This document shows positions 36,472-45,971 of a stretch of 64,000 bases of DNA, piece after piece. The stretch is taken from the NCBI GenBank assembly GCA_902619595.1, contig CACNFE010000002.1, positions 35,727 through 99,726 of the forward strand, given 5' to 3'. Both the position numbers and the translations under genes were made by a program. Below the pieces are notes generated by a model, which was given only the letters and a program-made list of their open reading frames with translations, ran no database searches and had not been told where the DNA came from. This DNA is from an uncultured Pelagibacteraceae bacterium (GTDB lineage: Bacteria; Pseudomonadota; Alphaproteobacteria; Pelagibacterales; Pelagibacteraceae). How positions within the stretch are numbered: the first letter of the stretch is position 1; each line of letters opens with the position of its first letter.

Positions 36472-38500
36472 AATTTATTATTTCAATAAGTTCTTTTTGA
36501 TTAATTACTTTTATATTTAAATTTTTAGCCTCATTTACTTTTCTAGTAGTTGGTTTTTCCCCAACGACTAAATAATTTAACTTTTTACTTACATTGCTAA
36601 TTATTTTTCCAGAATTTTTTTCAATTAATGATTTTGCCTCTGCTCTACTTATTCCTTCAAGCTTTCCAGTAAACATAAAAGTAAAATCTTTCAATATTCC
36701 AGAATAAGATCTGTGTTTTTCGGGAATAATTTCCAATATTTTTTTTAAATCTTTGAGAACGACTATACTATTTTTATTTGAAAAAAAATTTTTCAGTGAA
36801 TTTATTTGAGTATCACCTATTCCATCAATATTTAATAGATCAGTAAAATGATTTTTATTAGACAAATTAAAAAAGTTATCAGGATGCTTTAAATTTTTTG
36901 ATATAAGCCTAGCATTTTCTTGTCCTATGTGTCTTATACCCAAAGAATAAATAAATTTGTCTAAAGAAATTTTTTTTTTTAAATTTATTGAATATTTTAG
37001 GTTAGCTGCCGAAAGTTTACCCCAGCCATCTAATTTTGAAATTTTTTCATAATCTAATTTAAATATATCGCTAGGATTTCTTATTAATTTAAGCTTCCAA
37101 AAAGATTCAACAATTTTTTTTCCAAGACCGTCTATATTAAATGCATCCTTAGAAACAAAATGTTTAATTTTCTCTATAGAAATCCTCTCACAATCAAAAT
37201 TATCATTTCTGCATCTTCTTACCGCATCAAATTTTTTTGTAATTTTATTGAATTCCTTAATTGTTTCAGAGCCACATGATGGACATAATTTTGGGAAAAT
37301 AAATTTTTTTGCCTCGTTAGTGCGTTTTTTTTTATCAACCGACACTACATGAGGTATAACATCGCCAGCTCTCTCTACTGTCACAGTATCACCTTCTCTA
37401 ATATCTTTTCTGTTAATCTCATCTTCATTGTGTAGAGTCGCATTAGAAACCAAAACACCACCAATATTTACTGGTTTAATTTTGGCCACTGGTGTTAGGG
37501 CTCCAGTTCGACCAACTTGAATTTCAATTTTCAAGATTTCTGATATCGATTTATTTGCTGAAAATTTATGAGCTATTGCCCATCTTGGTGCACTTGCTGC
37601 AAAACCTAACCTTTTTTGCAAATTAAATTCATTTACTTTATAAACAATTCCATCTACATCAAATTCTATTTCTTTACGTTGCTCCTCTATTTTTCTATGA
37701 TTTATAATTAAGTTTTCTACTCCTGACAAAACCTTATTCAGTTTATTTGTTTTAAATCCCCAAGATTTTAATTTTTTCAAAAACTCACTTTGTGTGCTCA
37801 CATTTAATTTTTTTGAGTAACCGAAGGTATATGCTATAAAATTAAGTGGAATTTTTTTGGTTTCTTTTGGATCCTTTTGTCTTAGAGAGCCTGAGGCTGC
37901 ATTTCTAGGATTTGCAAATTTATTTTTTAATTTTTCAAAATCAATATTATTTATAAAGACCTCTCCTCTTATATCGATTTCATCGGGGAAATCCTTTCCC
38001 TTTAGGACTTGAGGTATATCTTTTATAGTTTTTAAATTTTCGGTAATATCCTCACCTTGAATACCATCACCTCTTGATAGTCCCTGTGTAAATACTCCTT
38101 TTTTATAAAACAGAGATGCTGAGATACCATCTATTTTTGGTTCTGTACTATAATCTAATTTTTGATTTTTTTTTAAATTGAGAAAATTTAAAATTTTTTT
38201 TTCAAAATTAATTAAATCATCTTTATTAAAAGCATTACCTAATGATAGCATGGGTACTTTATGATCTACTTTTTTAAAATTTTTTGAAGGTTTAAAGCCT
38301 ACCGATAAAGACGGAGAATTATTGCTTTTTAAAAATGAGTATTTTTTTTCAAGAGATAAAACATAGTTCTTGATTTTGTCATAAGTACTATCGTCAACCA
38401 GTGGATTATTATTTGAGTAGTAATACTTATCATATTTTTTTAGGAGTTTGATTTTTTTAAGATAATCTTCTTTAATTTTTAAGTTATCTTTTTCTTTCAT
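36455..38500 (-). CDS. ligA: NAD-dependent DNA ligase LigA
   Basis: This 681-aa enzyme seals nicks using NAD+. It has the Ia domain (YYSNNNPLVDDSTYD), the adenylated lysine in STEPKIDGISA, nucleotidyltransferase and OB folds (VQVGRTGALTPVAKI pattern), a four-cysteine zinc finger (CPSCGS, RRCRNDNFDC), HhH repeats and a C-terminal BRCT domain. Its stop overlaps convergent pepP by 17 bases and its ATG overlaps bamD by four bases, so it ends the dcw transcription run. Confidence 0.96.
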   Translation of the reverse strand: MKEKDNLKIKEDYLKKIKLLKKYDKYYYSNNNPLVDDSTYDKIKNYVLSLEKKYSFLKSNNSPSLSVGFKPSKNFKKVDHKVPMLSLGNAFNKDDLINFEKKILNFLNLKKNQKLDYSTEPKIDGISASLFYKKGVFTQGLSRGDGIQGEDITENLKTIKDIPQVLKGKDFPDEIDIRGEVFINNIDFEKLKNKFANPRNAASGSLRQKDPKETKKIPLNFIAYTFGYSKKLNVSTQSEFLKKLKSWGFKTNKLNKVLSGVENLIINHRKIEEQRKEIEFDVDGIVYKVNEFNLQKRLGFAASAPRWAIAHKFSANKSISEILKIEIQVGRTGALTPVAKIKPVNIGGVLVSNATLHNEDEINRKDIREGDTVTVERAGDVIPHVVSVDKKKRTNEAKKFIFPKLCPSCGSETIKEFNKITKKFDAVRRCRNDNFDCERISIEKIKHFVSKDAFNIDGLGKKIVESFWKLKLIRNPSDIFKLDYEKISKLDGWGKLSAANLKYSINLKKKISLDKFIYSLGIRHIGQENARLISKNLKHPDNFFNLSNKNHFTDLLNIDGIGDTQINSLKNFFSNKNSIVVLKDLKKILEIIPEKHRSYSGILKDFTFMFTGKLEGISRAEAKSLIEKNSGKIISNVSKKLNYLVVGEKPTTRKVNEAKNLNIKVINQKELIEIINSKDDS

Positions 38501-39327
38501 TTAAAAATATTCTTAAATTTTTTTAAAACAGATTTTTTATCTTTTTTAGTAGTTAGAGATCTTTTATATTCTTTATTGAATATAATATATGTTGCCTCAT
38601 ACCATTTACTTGACTGATAATTATAACCAAGAACACCCGCATATTTTTCAGCTTCTTCAACAAGTCCTAGTTTATAATATGTCTCTACAAGTCTATGTAA
38701 TGCCTCCTCAACATAAACTGTTGTTTCATAATCTGATATAACAGTTTTGAACCTGTTGATGGCAGCTACCCATTTTTTCTTTTTTAAATAATATTTGCCG
38801 ATATGCATTTCTTTTGAGGCTAAAACATCTTGGATTAATCCTAATTTATATTTTGAGTCTTGAGCAAAATCTGTCTCGGGAAAATTTTGAATAATATATT
38901 CAAATTTTTCTTTTGATAATAATAAGGGTTCTAAATCTTTTTTCTCATCGACAATTGTCTCATAATAATTCATTGCTAAAAGAAAATAGGCATAATCAAT
39001 ATTTTTATGTTTGGGGTATTTCGAAATAAATCTCTCCAATTCTAAAATAGATCTATCATAATAATTTTGTGAGTAAAACGCATAGGCAGCCATTAGTATT
39101 GATTTAGATGCCCAAGCTGATTGCGGATATAGTAACTCAGCCTCATTAAATTTTCTTGAAGCATAAATTACATCCCCTTTTTCAAGCTCTCTCATCCCTT
39201 CTTTATAAGCTTCAATCATAAGTGTTTCTAATTCACCATCACTAATGACTGATACTTTTTCATTATCTTTGCCAGAACAAGAATATAAAAAAAATAGAAT
39301 AATTAAAAAATTTAAGAAACGATTCAT
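38497..39327 (-). CDS. bamD: Outer membrane assembly lipoprotein BamD
   Basis: This 276-aa protein has a lipoprotein signal (FLNFLIILFFLYSC, lipobox Cys17) and about five TPR-type helical pairs. The AYKEGMRELEKGDVIYASRKF and YFLLAMNYYE segments fit BamD/YfiO. BamD is an essential part of the BAM machine that inserts outer membrane beta-barrels. It follows lpxC by 43 bases, as in many Alphaproteobacteria. Confidence 0.92.
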   Translation of the reverse strand: MNRFLNFLIILFFLYSCSGKDNEKVSVISDGELETLMIEAYKEGMRELEKGDVIYASRKFNEAELLYPQSAWASKSILMAAYAFYSQNYYDRSILELERFISKYPKHKNIDYAYFLLAMNYYETIVDEKKDLEPLLLSKEKFEYIIQNFPETDFAQDSKYKLGLIQDVLASKEMHIGKYYLKKKKWVAAINRFKTVISDYETTVYVEEALHRLVETYYKLGLVEEAEKYAGVLGYNYQSSKWYEATYIIFNKEYKRSLTTKKDKKSVLKKFKNIFK

Positions 39328-39370
39328 TAAATTAGTTTCTAGCAGAAAAAAGTAAAAACTCTAAATTATT

Positions 39371-40291
39371 TTACGCTATTGATTTAAGCGCTGTTTTATT
39401 GATAAACGAGTGAGGAATGTTTTTTTCTTTAAGTTCAAATATAGAAAAATTTTGATTATTATTAAAAACTTTTCTTAACATTTGATTTGTGAGTTTATGT
39501 CCACCTTGGGAACATACAATTTTTCCAATAATTTTTGCTCCAGACAAGAAAAGATCTCCCATGCAATCAAGTATTTTATGGTTTACAAATTCTTTCTCGT
39601 TTCTAAGCCCACCCTCATTTATAATTTTATTACCTTTTACAACAATTGCATTATCAAGAGAGCCACCTTGAGCAAGATTCATTTTTTTTAACTTTTCTAC
39701 ATCTTCATAAAGACAAAACGTTCTTGAATTATAAATATTCTTCAAATCAGACTCGTACATATTAACACAGTTTCTTTGAGTACCGATTTTTTGATTTTTG
39801 AACTTAATTTCGAAATCAATTTCTAAAGATGTTTTTGAAGGTTCTATTGAAATTGTTTTCTCTCCATCCTTGAATTCTACTTTATTTAAAATTTTGATTA
39901 TTTTTATTGGTGTACTACTTACGTTTAACCCAACTTTTTCGATCTCTTCAATAAAGTATTTTGCGGATCCGTCTTTAATTGGTACTTCATCCTGATCGAT
40001 TTCAATTATAGCGTTATCTACACCTTTCCCATACATAGCAGCCATTAGATGTTCAATTGTAGATACACTAACTCCAAATTCATTTGTTATTGTTGTACAT
40101 AAATTAGCATTTGAAACATTTTGAAAATTTGCTGATATAAAGTTATTGTTTTTAAGATCTACTCTCTTAAAAACTACACCAGAATTTGGTGGTGATGGGA
40201 GGATCCTCACTTTTGCATGTTTGCCTTTATGTAATGTAATACCCTCAAAATTTATGGGTTGCTTTAAGGTTTTTTGATTTAAAATTGACAT
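39371..40291 (-). CDS. lpxC: UDP-3-O-acyl-N-acetylglucosamine deacetylase
   Basis: This 306-aa zinc amidase carries out the committed step of lipid A synthesis. Zinc-binding motifs are visible in TIEHLMAAMYGKGVDN and HKILDCMGDLFLSG (H and D ligands), with the catalytic His near the end (CSQGGHKLTNQML). It shows that the cell makes lipid A. It is 62 bases downstream of the ftsA-like gene in the standard dcw-lpxC order. Confidence 0.96.
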   Translation of the reverse strand: MSILNQKTLKQPINFEGITLHKGKHAKVRILPSPPNSGVVFKRVDLKNNNFISANFQNVSNANLCTTITNEFGVSVSTIEHLMAAMYGKGVDNAIIEIDQDEVPIKDGSAKYFIEEIEKVGLNVSSTPIKIIKILNKVEFKDGEKTISIEPSKTSLEIDFEIKFKNQKIGTQRNCVNMYESDLKNIYNSRTFCLYEDVEKLKKMNLAQGGSLDNAIVVKGNKIINEGGLRNEKEFVNHKILDCMGDLFLSGAKIIGKIVCSQGGHKLTNQMLRKVFNNNQNFSIFELKEKNIPHSFINKTALKSIA

Positions 40292-40353
40292 TATGATTTT
40301 ATAAATCCACTCACATGGATCTTAAATACAACAAATGTTACAATAAAATACAG

Positions 40354-41052
40354 CTAGGAAAATAAGTGAAACATTTTTTCAAAAAAACCCAACTTGGCCA
40401 GTTTTTTGGGTAGAATATATACTTCTTTCATATTTTCACCGTCCAAAATCTTTAAACCACCCTCTAGTGGATTGCTTTTATCCATTTCACTCAAGGATAA
40501 AGCATAATTGCCACAAATTACGGAATTAAGTTTAATTTGGTAATTTTTAAAAATTCTATAAAAAAAGTTTACTAAGTTTTTCTTAACACATATAAATTTT
40601 GCTTCAATTATTAAATTTTTGCAATTCATTTGTAACGGAATTTCATGAATTTTATTCCCATCAATTATATAGTTTTCAATAATTATGTGTAAAATTTTAA
40701 GATCTTTATTACTTGACAAAATCTGTTGTTTTAAATCCTGAATAAGGTACTGGATTTGATCTTTTTGTATTTGTGAAAGATCATAGTTTTTTTTTGTCGA
40801 AATTTCTATTTTTAAATTATTTGGGTCACACAAAATTAAATTTATCTTATTTACAGTATAATTAATTTTTTTTTCAATATTTATAATTTGTTCTTTAAGA
40901 ACTATATTTAAATTATCTTCTAATTTAATATTGTCAGATAAGTTGTTTTCTATTTTATATATCTTGTTATGAATACTTTTCTCTTTTTCTTTATCAAAAA
41001 CATCTATAGATATTTGATTTGGTGATAAAATAACAAAAATTTCATTACTCAT
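40354..41052 (-). CDS. Reduced FtsA-like protein without the ATP-binding half
   Basis: This gene holds the usual ftsA position, between ftsQ and lpxC. The protein has 232 aa compared with about 420 in FtsA. Residues about 48-190 follow FtsA subdomains 1A/1C: ILHIIIENYIIDGNKIHEIP corresponds to the FtsA block around vLHVIPqeY.iD...gI.nP, and IKLNSVICGNYALSLSEMD corresponds to the segment that precedes the DIGGGT motif in FtsA. That motif and the rest of the actin fold (2A, 2B) are absent. The last 19 residues (ILPKKLAKLGFFEKMFHLFS region) form an amphipathic helix like the FtsA membrane-targeting tail. ATP binding is not expected. Homology is by eye, but position and pattern agree well. Confidence 0.7.
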   Translation of the reverse strand: MSNEIFVILSPNQISIDVFDKEKEKSIHNKIYKIENNLSDNIKLEDNLNIVLKEQIINIEKKINYTVNKINLILCDPNNLKIEISTKKNYDLSQIQKDQIQYLIQDLKQQILSSNKDLKILHIIIENYIIDGNKIHEIPLQMNCKNLIIEAKFICVKKNLVNFFYRIFKNYQIKLNSVICGNYALSLSEMDKSNPLEGGLKILDGENMKEVYILPKKLAKLGFFEKMFHLFS

Positions 41053-41710
41053 TATATAATATCAATTTATCTTTTATTCTTAAATCTATCACTTTACTTT
41101 TAAAATCTTTTGTACGTAATAAGATTTCAGCTCGTTTAATATTGGTTGTTATTTGTTCTGAGGGTAGCTTCAGAATAGTTTTATCATTAAAAATAACATC
41201 CCATCTATTTGATGGATAATAAACCAATTTTTCTATTTTATTAAGACTAAAAGTGCTTAATTGAATTTTTTTTAAAAAATTATTTATTTTATTCATTTCT
41301 AAAGTTCCTTCAATTAAGGGAAGATTTTTGCTATCTTTTCCTTTAAAAGTTTTACCATTTGAACCGATAATAAATAATTCATTATTTTTAAAAATTTTTC
41401 CAATAGGCTTTGTTTCAAATAATGAAATACGTATTTGATTTGGATAAATTTTATTTATTTTATATTTTTCTATATTTGGAAATTTTGTAATTACATTAAT
41501 AACATCTCTCTTATTTAAATTAAAAATATTTTTACCTTCAAAAAAATTAAATTCTTTTTGATAAGCAATATTTTTGATTTCAATTTTATTGATTTTAAAA
41601 AGTTTTAAAAAAGAATTTAAAATTTGAAAATTAAATATAGTTGATGCAAATAAAAATATTAAAATATATATAAATATTTTTTTAATTTTATCTGTTGATT
41701 GATGCATCAT
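41045..41710 (-). CDS. ftsQ: Cell division protein FtsQ
   Basis: This 221-aa bitopic protein has one membrane helix (residues about 11-28) and a periplasmic POTRA-like domain (IEIKNIAYQKEFNFFEGKNI; VINVITKFPNIEKYKINKIY; PNQIRISLFETKPIG) followed by the FtsQ beta domain (RWDVIFNDKTILKLPSEQ). It links the early and late divisome. Identity is supported by order: ddl upstream, ftsA position downstream. It overlaps ddl by 23 bases and the next gene by eight. Confidence 0.9.
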   Translation of the reverse strand: MMHQSTDKIKKIFIYILIFLFASTIFNFQILNSFLKLFKINKIEIKNIAYQKEFNFFEGKNIFNLNKRDVINVITKFPNIEKYKINKIYPNQIRISLFETKPIGKIFKNNELFIIGSNGKTFKGKDSKNLPLIEGTLEMNKINNFLKKIQLSTFSLNKIEKLVYYPSNRWDVIFNDKTILKLPSEQITTNIKRAEILLRTKDFKSKVIDLRIKDKLILYNE

Positions 41711-42605
41711 TTACAATCCAATTTAATAACTTGTAAAAAGAAATCCCCCTGAATGCAGCTATTTCAGGCACCAGTGAAAGCTTGGTCATACCTGGTTGAG
41801 TATTCAATTCTAATAAATAAAATTTATTTTTATAAAACTTAAAGTCAGATCTTGTAACACCTCTACAACCTAAAATTTTGTGCGCTTTCAAAGCTAAATT
41901 TAATACTTCGTCTAATTTTTTTTTCTCAAGTTCTACAGGTAAAATATGCTCTGTTTTTGCACTCAAACTATATTTAGCTTTATAATCATAAAATTTTCTC
42001 TTTGGCTTTAGTTCTATAGCTCCTAGTTTTTTTTTACCCAAAATTGCAACTTGAATTTCTCTTCCGGCGATATAACTCTCAATAATAATTTCAGTATATT
42101 TTTTTAATTTTTTTAAATTTGTTATTAAATTTTTTTTTGTACAAATATAAACATCTACACTAGAACCCTCATTAATTGGCTTTATAACTACCGGAAATTT
42201 AAGACTTTTTTCAATTTTTTTTATAAGCTTTGTTGATATTTTCTGATTGTTATTAAAACTAAGTTTAAGGAATTTAGGTGTTAGTATATTATTTTTAATA
42301 AATATTTCTTTAGATAAAATTTTATTCATAGCTAAGAATGATGAGATTACCCCTGAGTGCGTATATTTTATTCTTAATTTTTCTAAAATTGATTGAATAT
42401 ATCCATCCTCTCCAAATCGACCATGTAAAGCATTAAATATAAGATCTGGTTTAAACGTTTTTATTTTTTTAATAAGATCATTATTAGGTTCGCAAATAAA
42501 TGTTTTAAACCTTCTATTTAAAACTTTATTGACCTGTTTCGCTGTTTCTAAACTAATTTTTCTCTCTTTTGAGATGCCGCCACCTAAAATAAGAATTTTT
42601 TTCAT
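41688..42605 (-). CDS. ddl: D-alanine--D-alanine ligase
   Basis: This 305-aa ATP-grasp enzyme makes the D-Ala-D-Ala end of the peptidoglycan stem peptide. It shows ILGGGISKERKISLETAKQV, LHGRFGEDGYIQ, the grasp region (FPVVIKPINEGSSVDVYI) and the metal-binding end (LLELNTQPGMTKLSLVP). It is full length for DdlB and lies next to murB in the dcw cluster. Confidence 0.95.
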   Translation of the reverse strand: MKKILILGGGISKERKISLETAKQVNKVLNRRFKTFICEPNNDLIKKIKTFKPDLIFNALHGRFGEDGYIQSILEKLRIKYTHSGVISSFLAMNKILSKEIFIKNNILTPKFLKLSFNNNQKISTKLIKKIEKSLKFPVVIKPINEGSSVDVYICTKKNLITNLKKLKKYTEIIIESYIAGREIQVAILGKKKLGAIELKPKRKFYDYKAKYSLSAKTEHILPVELEKKKLDEVLNLALKAHKILGCRGVTRSDFKFYKNKFYLLELNTQPGMTKLSLVPEIAAFRGISFYKLLNWIVNDASINR

Positions 42606-43517
42606 TTATTCTATAATTTCAATTTCTGTCTCTAATCTAATATTTTTTTTTTTCTCCACCTCACTTTTGATAAAATTGATTAATTTCATCATATCTTCAA
42701 ATTTTGCATTTTTTGAATTAACAAGAAAGTTACAATGTTTTTCAGATATTTTTGCATCTCCAAAACTTTTTGTTGTGGATATAGAGTTCTTTATTAGTTC
42801 CCATACTTTTATATCAGTCTGATTAATTGGATTTTTAAAAGTACTTCCACCTGTTTTAATTCTGCTTGGCTGCCTTTTATTTTTTTCCTCTTTAAGTTTA
42901 TTTATCTCTTTATTTATTTCTTCTCTATTCTTTTTTTTGCCTTGAAATGAAGCACTCAAAAAAATTAGATCTTTATCAAGTGGACTATGCCTATAACCAA
43001 ATTCAATTTTAGATGATGGGATAGTTTTTATTACACCTTTTCTGTCAATAACTTGTACTGATAGTAAAATATCCTTGAATTCTTTTCCAAAACACCCTGA
43101 GTTAATTCTTAATCCACCGCCAATCGTACCTGGAATACATGATAAAAATTCAAAACCACCAATGTTATTTTCCATTGCAAAATTTGATAATTTTTTATCG
43201 GATACAGCGCTTCCTGCAACAATTATATTATTTGGCAATAATGAAATATTTGAGAAATTTTTACCTAGTTTTACTACAAAACCATCAAACTTGTTATCAG
43301 TAATAAGAATATTTGATCCGGCGCCCAAAACAAAAATTTTTTCACTTTTTCCAAAAGTTTTAAGAAAAGTTACTAAGTCATCTAAGTTGTCTGGTTTAAA
43401 AAAAACTTTTGCATCCCCTCCTATATTGAACCAATTTAACTTTTTAAGATTGTAATCAAATTTGAGTTCACTTTTTATCTGTTTTGCAAATACTTCTATT
43501 TTGTTTTTATCCATCAC
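42606..43517 (-). CDS. murB: UDP-N-acetylenolpyruvoylglucosamine reductase
   Basis: This 303-aa FAD enzyme reduces UDP-GlcNAc-enolpyruvate to UDP-MurNAc. FNIGGDAKVFF, LGAGSNILI, GFEFLSCIPGTIGGGLRINSG and the catalytic Ser region (GGSTFKNP) are all visible. The C-terminal segment lacks the long YyYxxxx insertion of the type I enzyme, so it belongs to type II. It overlaps murC by four bases. Confidence 0.95.
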   Translation of the reverse strand: MMDKNKIEVFAKQIKSELKFDYNLKKLNWFNIGGDAKVFFKPDNLDDLVTFLKTFGKSEKIFVLGAGSNILITDNKFDGFVVKLGKNFSNISLLPNNIIVAGSAVSDKKLSNFAMENNIGGFEFLSCIPGTIGGGLRINSGCFGKEFKDILLSVQVIDRKGVIKTIPSSKIEFGYRHSPLDKDLIFLSASFQGKKKNREEINKEINKLKEEKNKRQPSRIKTGGSTFKNPINQTDIKVWELIKNSISTTKSFGDAKISEKHCNFLVNSKNAKFEDMMKLINFIKSEVEKKKNIRLETEIEIIE

Positions 43518-44908
43518 AAAAGATTTGGAAGATCTCTCATCCAGTTTGAAATTGAACCAGCACCCATACCAATTACTATTTTATTTCCTTTTATATTTTG
43601 TTTGACAAACGTTGCTAAATTTTTTTTGTCTTTTACCAAAAACAATTCAACTCTCGAATTATTGGCTAATTCTTTTGCAAAATTATAATATTCAAATCCT
43701 AATTTAATTTTTTCTCCAGCTGTGAAAATAGGGCACAAAATTACTTGATCAGCCTTTTTAAATGATAAAGTAAACTCTTTCTTTAGGTCTTTAAGTCTTG
43801 AAATTCTATGTGGTTGAAAAATACAAGTAATTTTTTGTTTTCTATAAGCTTCTCTAACACTATTCAGAACTTCTCTTATTTCCGTTGGATGATGAGCATA
43901 ATCATCATAAAACTCTGCACCTTTAAAAGAAAATAATTTGTTAAATCTTCTTTGAACACCTTGAAAATTAAGAAGGCCTTTTTTAATAATTTTTTTTGAT
44001 ATTCCGATAGTTATACTTACAGCAACAGCTGCTGTTGCATTTCTTATGTTATGTCTCCCTAAAATAGGTATTTTTATATTTTTTATTGTATCCTTTTTTT
44101 TTCCTGGCAAAAATATTTTTAAGTCAAATTTAGAAAAATTTTTATTTTGGGAAATATTCGTAATATTAAAATTAGATTTTTTGTTTACTCCATATGTATA
44201 ATAATTTTTTATTTTAAGTTTTTTTATTATTTGCTTGTTAATTTTGTCATCCAAACATATGAAAGATTTTCCAAATGATGGGACTTTTTCTAAAAATTTT
44301 TTGAAAAGATTTTTTAAGTTTTCCATATTCTTATAATAATCCATATGCTCCCTATCAATATTTGTTATAATTGAATAAGTTGGCAATACCTCTATAAAAC
44401 TACCATCGGATTCATCTAATTCCAGAATGCTCCAATTGCTATTTCCCAATCTGGCAGAACTATTAAAAGAATTTAAAACTCCACCGTTAACGATCGTGGG
44501 ATCAATTTTTGTTTTTGAAAATATTGATGCAATTAAAGACGTGGTTGTCGTTTTGCCATGGGAACCAACCACTGTAATATTTTTTGTCAAAGAGGCAATA
44601 TGGCCGAGCATCTCGCCCCTTTTATAAATTGGTAAGTTTTTCATTTTTCCCTCTTTCAACTCAGGATTATTTTTTTTTATTGCTGAAGATATAACTAATA
44701 CTGTGGCTGTATTTATATTTCTCTTATTATGTCCTATAGAAATTTTAATCTTTTTTTTTTTTAATCTTTCAATATTTTTATTTGAGGAAATATCTGAACC
44801 TTGAATTTGAAAACCCATACCATGCATTATTAGCGCTAACCCACTCATACCTATTCCACCAATTCCAACAAAGTGGATAATTTCAGACTTTGCTAAATCA
44901 ATTTTCAT
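43514..44908 (-). CDS. murC: UDP-N-acetylmuramate--L-alanine ligase
   Basis: This 464-aa Mur ligase adds L-Ala to UDP-MurNAc. N-terminal IHFVGIGGIGMSGLA, the ATP-binding P-loop (VVGSHGKTTTTSL) and the GRHNIRNATAAVAV and DDYAHHPTEI blocks are typical. It is full length, starts inside the murG 3' end (11-base overlap) and is coupled to murB. Confidence 0.96.
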   Translation of the reverse strand: MKIDLAKSEIIHFVGIGGIGMSGLALIMHGMGFQIQGSDISSNKNIERLKKKKIKISIGHNKRNINTATVLVISSAIKKNNPELKEGKMKNLPIYKRGEMLGHIASLTKNITVVGSHGKTTTTSLIASIFSKTKIDPTIVNGGVLNSFNSSARLGNSNWSILELDESDGSFIEVLPTYSIITNIDREHMDYYKNMENLKNLFKKFLEKVPSFGKSFICLDDKINKQIIKKLKIKNYYTYGVNKKSNFNITNISQNKNFSKFDLKIFLPGKKKDTIKNIKIPILGRHNIRNATAAVAVSITIGISKKIIKKGLLNFQGVQRRFNKLFSFKGAEFYDDYAHHPTEIREVLNSVREAYRKQKITCIFQPHRISRLKDLKKEFTLSFKKADQVILCPIFTAGEKIKLGFEYYNFAKELANNSRVELFLVKDKKNLATFVKQNIKGNKIVIGMGAGSISNWMRDLPNLL

Positions 44909-45971
44909 TTATACTATCTATTATTTTCTGGTTTATATTATTCCATGAGTTTTCGTAAGTTATTTTTTTCATTGCATTTATCTTCTCATTAATATCATTT
45001 TTGTTTTCAAAAAATGAAGATATTAAATTAAAAAGATCTTTAGAAATATTTGAGTTTTGTTCTATCATCCAACAACAATTAAGTTTTTTATAAAAAAGAG
45101 CATTATAATACTGGTGATTGTCTTTTGCGTAGGGAAATGGGATTGCAACAAATGGTAGATTTATTTGTACAAGCTCTGCTAAACTTGATGCTCCAGCACG
45201 TGTTATACAAAAATTAATTTCATTCGCATCTTTGAAAAGGTTTTTTTTAAAGTTAAATAATTCATATTTAATTTGATTTTTTTCATAAAAACTTTTTAAA
45301 TTTTCCTTATTTTTATCGTTAGTCTGGTGCATTACCTCTAGTTCAACTTTCTCTGAAAGTTTTAAAATAGTATCTTTTAGGTTTTTTTGAAAAAAATCTG
45401 CTCCTTGACTTCCACCAATTATTAAAATTTTAATTTTTTTTTCAAAATTATTTTTATCTTTTTTTTCAAAATAAACAGATTTCCTCAAAAGTGGTGATAT
45501 TAATTTAATTTTTTTTTTAAATTTAATTGGGAAATTTCTTATTTTTTCTGAGTAGCAAAGTATTGAGGAGCAATAATTCAAAAAAAATAAGTTTGATCTA
45601 CCTAAAACTAAATTTGGCTCAAATAAGATTACTTTTAGGTTTAACATTTTTGCACTAATACAAATTGGTAAAGACATATACCCACCTGTGGAGATAATTG
45701 TCTTTATCTTTTTGTTTTTTAGGTATGTAAAAGATTTTAATATGGAAAAAAAAAATATAGCTATTCTCCAAGGTAACAAAAAAATATTTTGAGTTAAAGG
45801 TAATACATTTATAATTTTAAAATTTTTATTATTATTTTCAAAAAATTTAGAGCCTCTTAAATCACTTGTCAAAAAAACGTTAAATTCATTTTTTAAATGT
45901 TCATACAATGTTTGAGCTGGAACAACATGCCCTCCCGAGCCACCTGTCGAGATTAAAATATTTTCTTTCAT
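44898..45971 (-). CDS. murG: MurG, lipid II-forming GlcNAc transferase
   Basis: This 357-aa GT28 enzyme transfers GlcNAc to lipid I at the cytoplasmic face of the membrane. It shows the glycine-rich start (ISTGGSGGHVVPAQTL), the second G-loop (IIGGSQGADFFQKN) and the donor-binding block (CITRAGASSLAELVQINLPFVAIPFPYAKDNHQ, seen in parts). It overlaps ftsW by four bases. Confidence 0.95.
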   Translation of the reverse strand: MKENILISTGGSGGHVVPAQTLYEHLKNEFNVFLTSDLRGSKFFENNNKNFKIINVLPLTQNIFLLPWRIAIFFFSILKSFTYLKNKKIKTIISTGGYMSLPICISAKMLNLKVILFEPNLVLGRSNLFFLNYCSSILCYSEKIRNFPIKFKKKIKLISPLLRKSVYFEKKDKNNFEKKIKILIIGGSQGADFFQKNLKDTILKLSEKVELEVMHQTNDKNKENLKSFYEKNQIKYELFNFKKNLFKDANEINFCITRAGASSLAELVQINLPFVAIPFPYAKDNHQYYNALFYKKLNCCWMIEQNSNISKDLFNLISSFFENKNDINEKINAMKKITYENSWNNINQKIIDSINEN

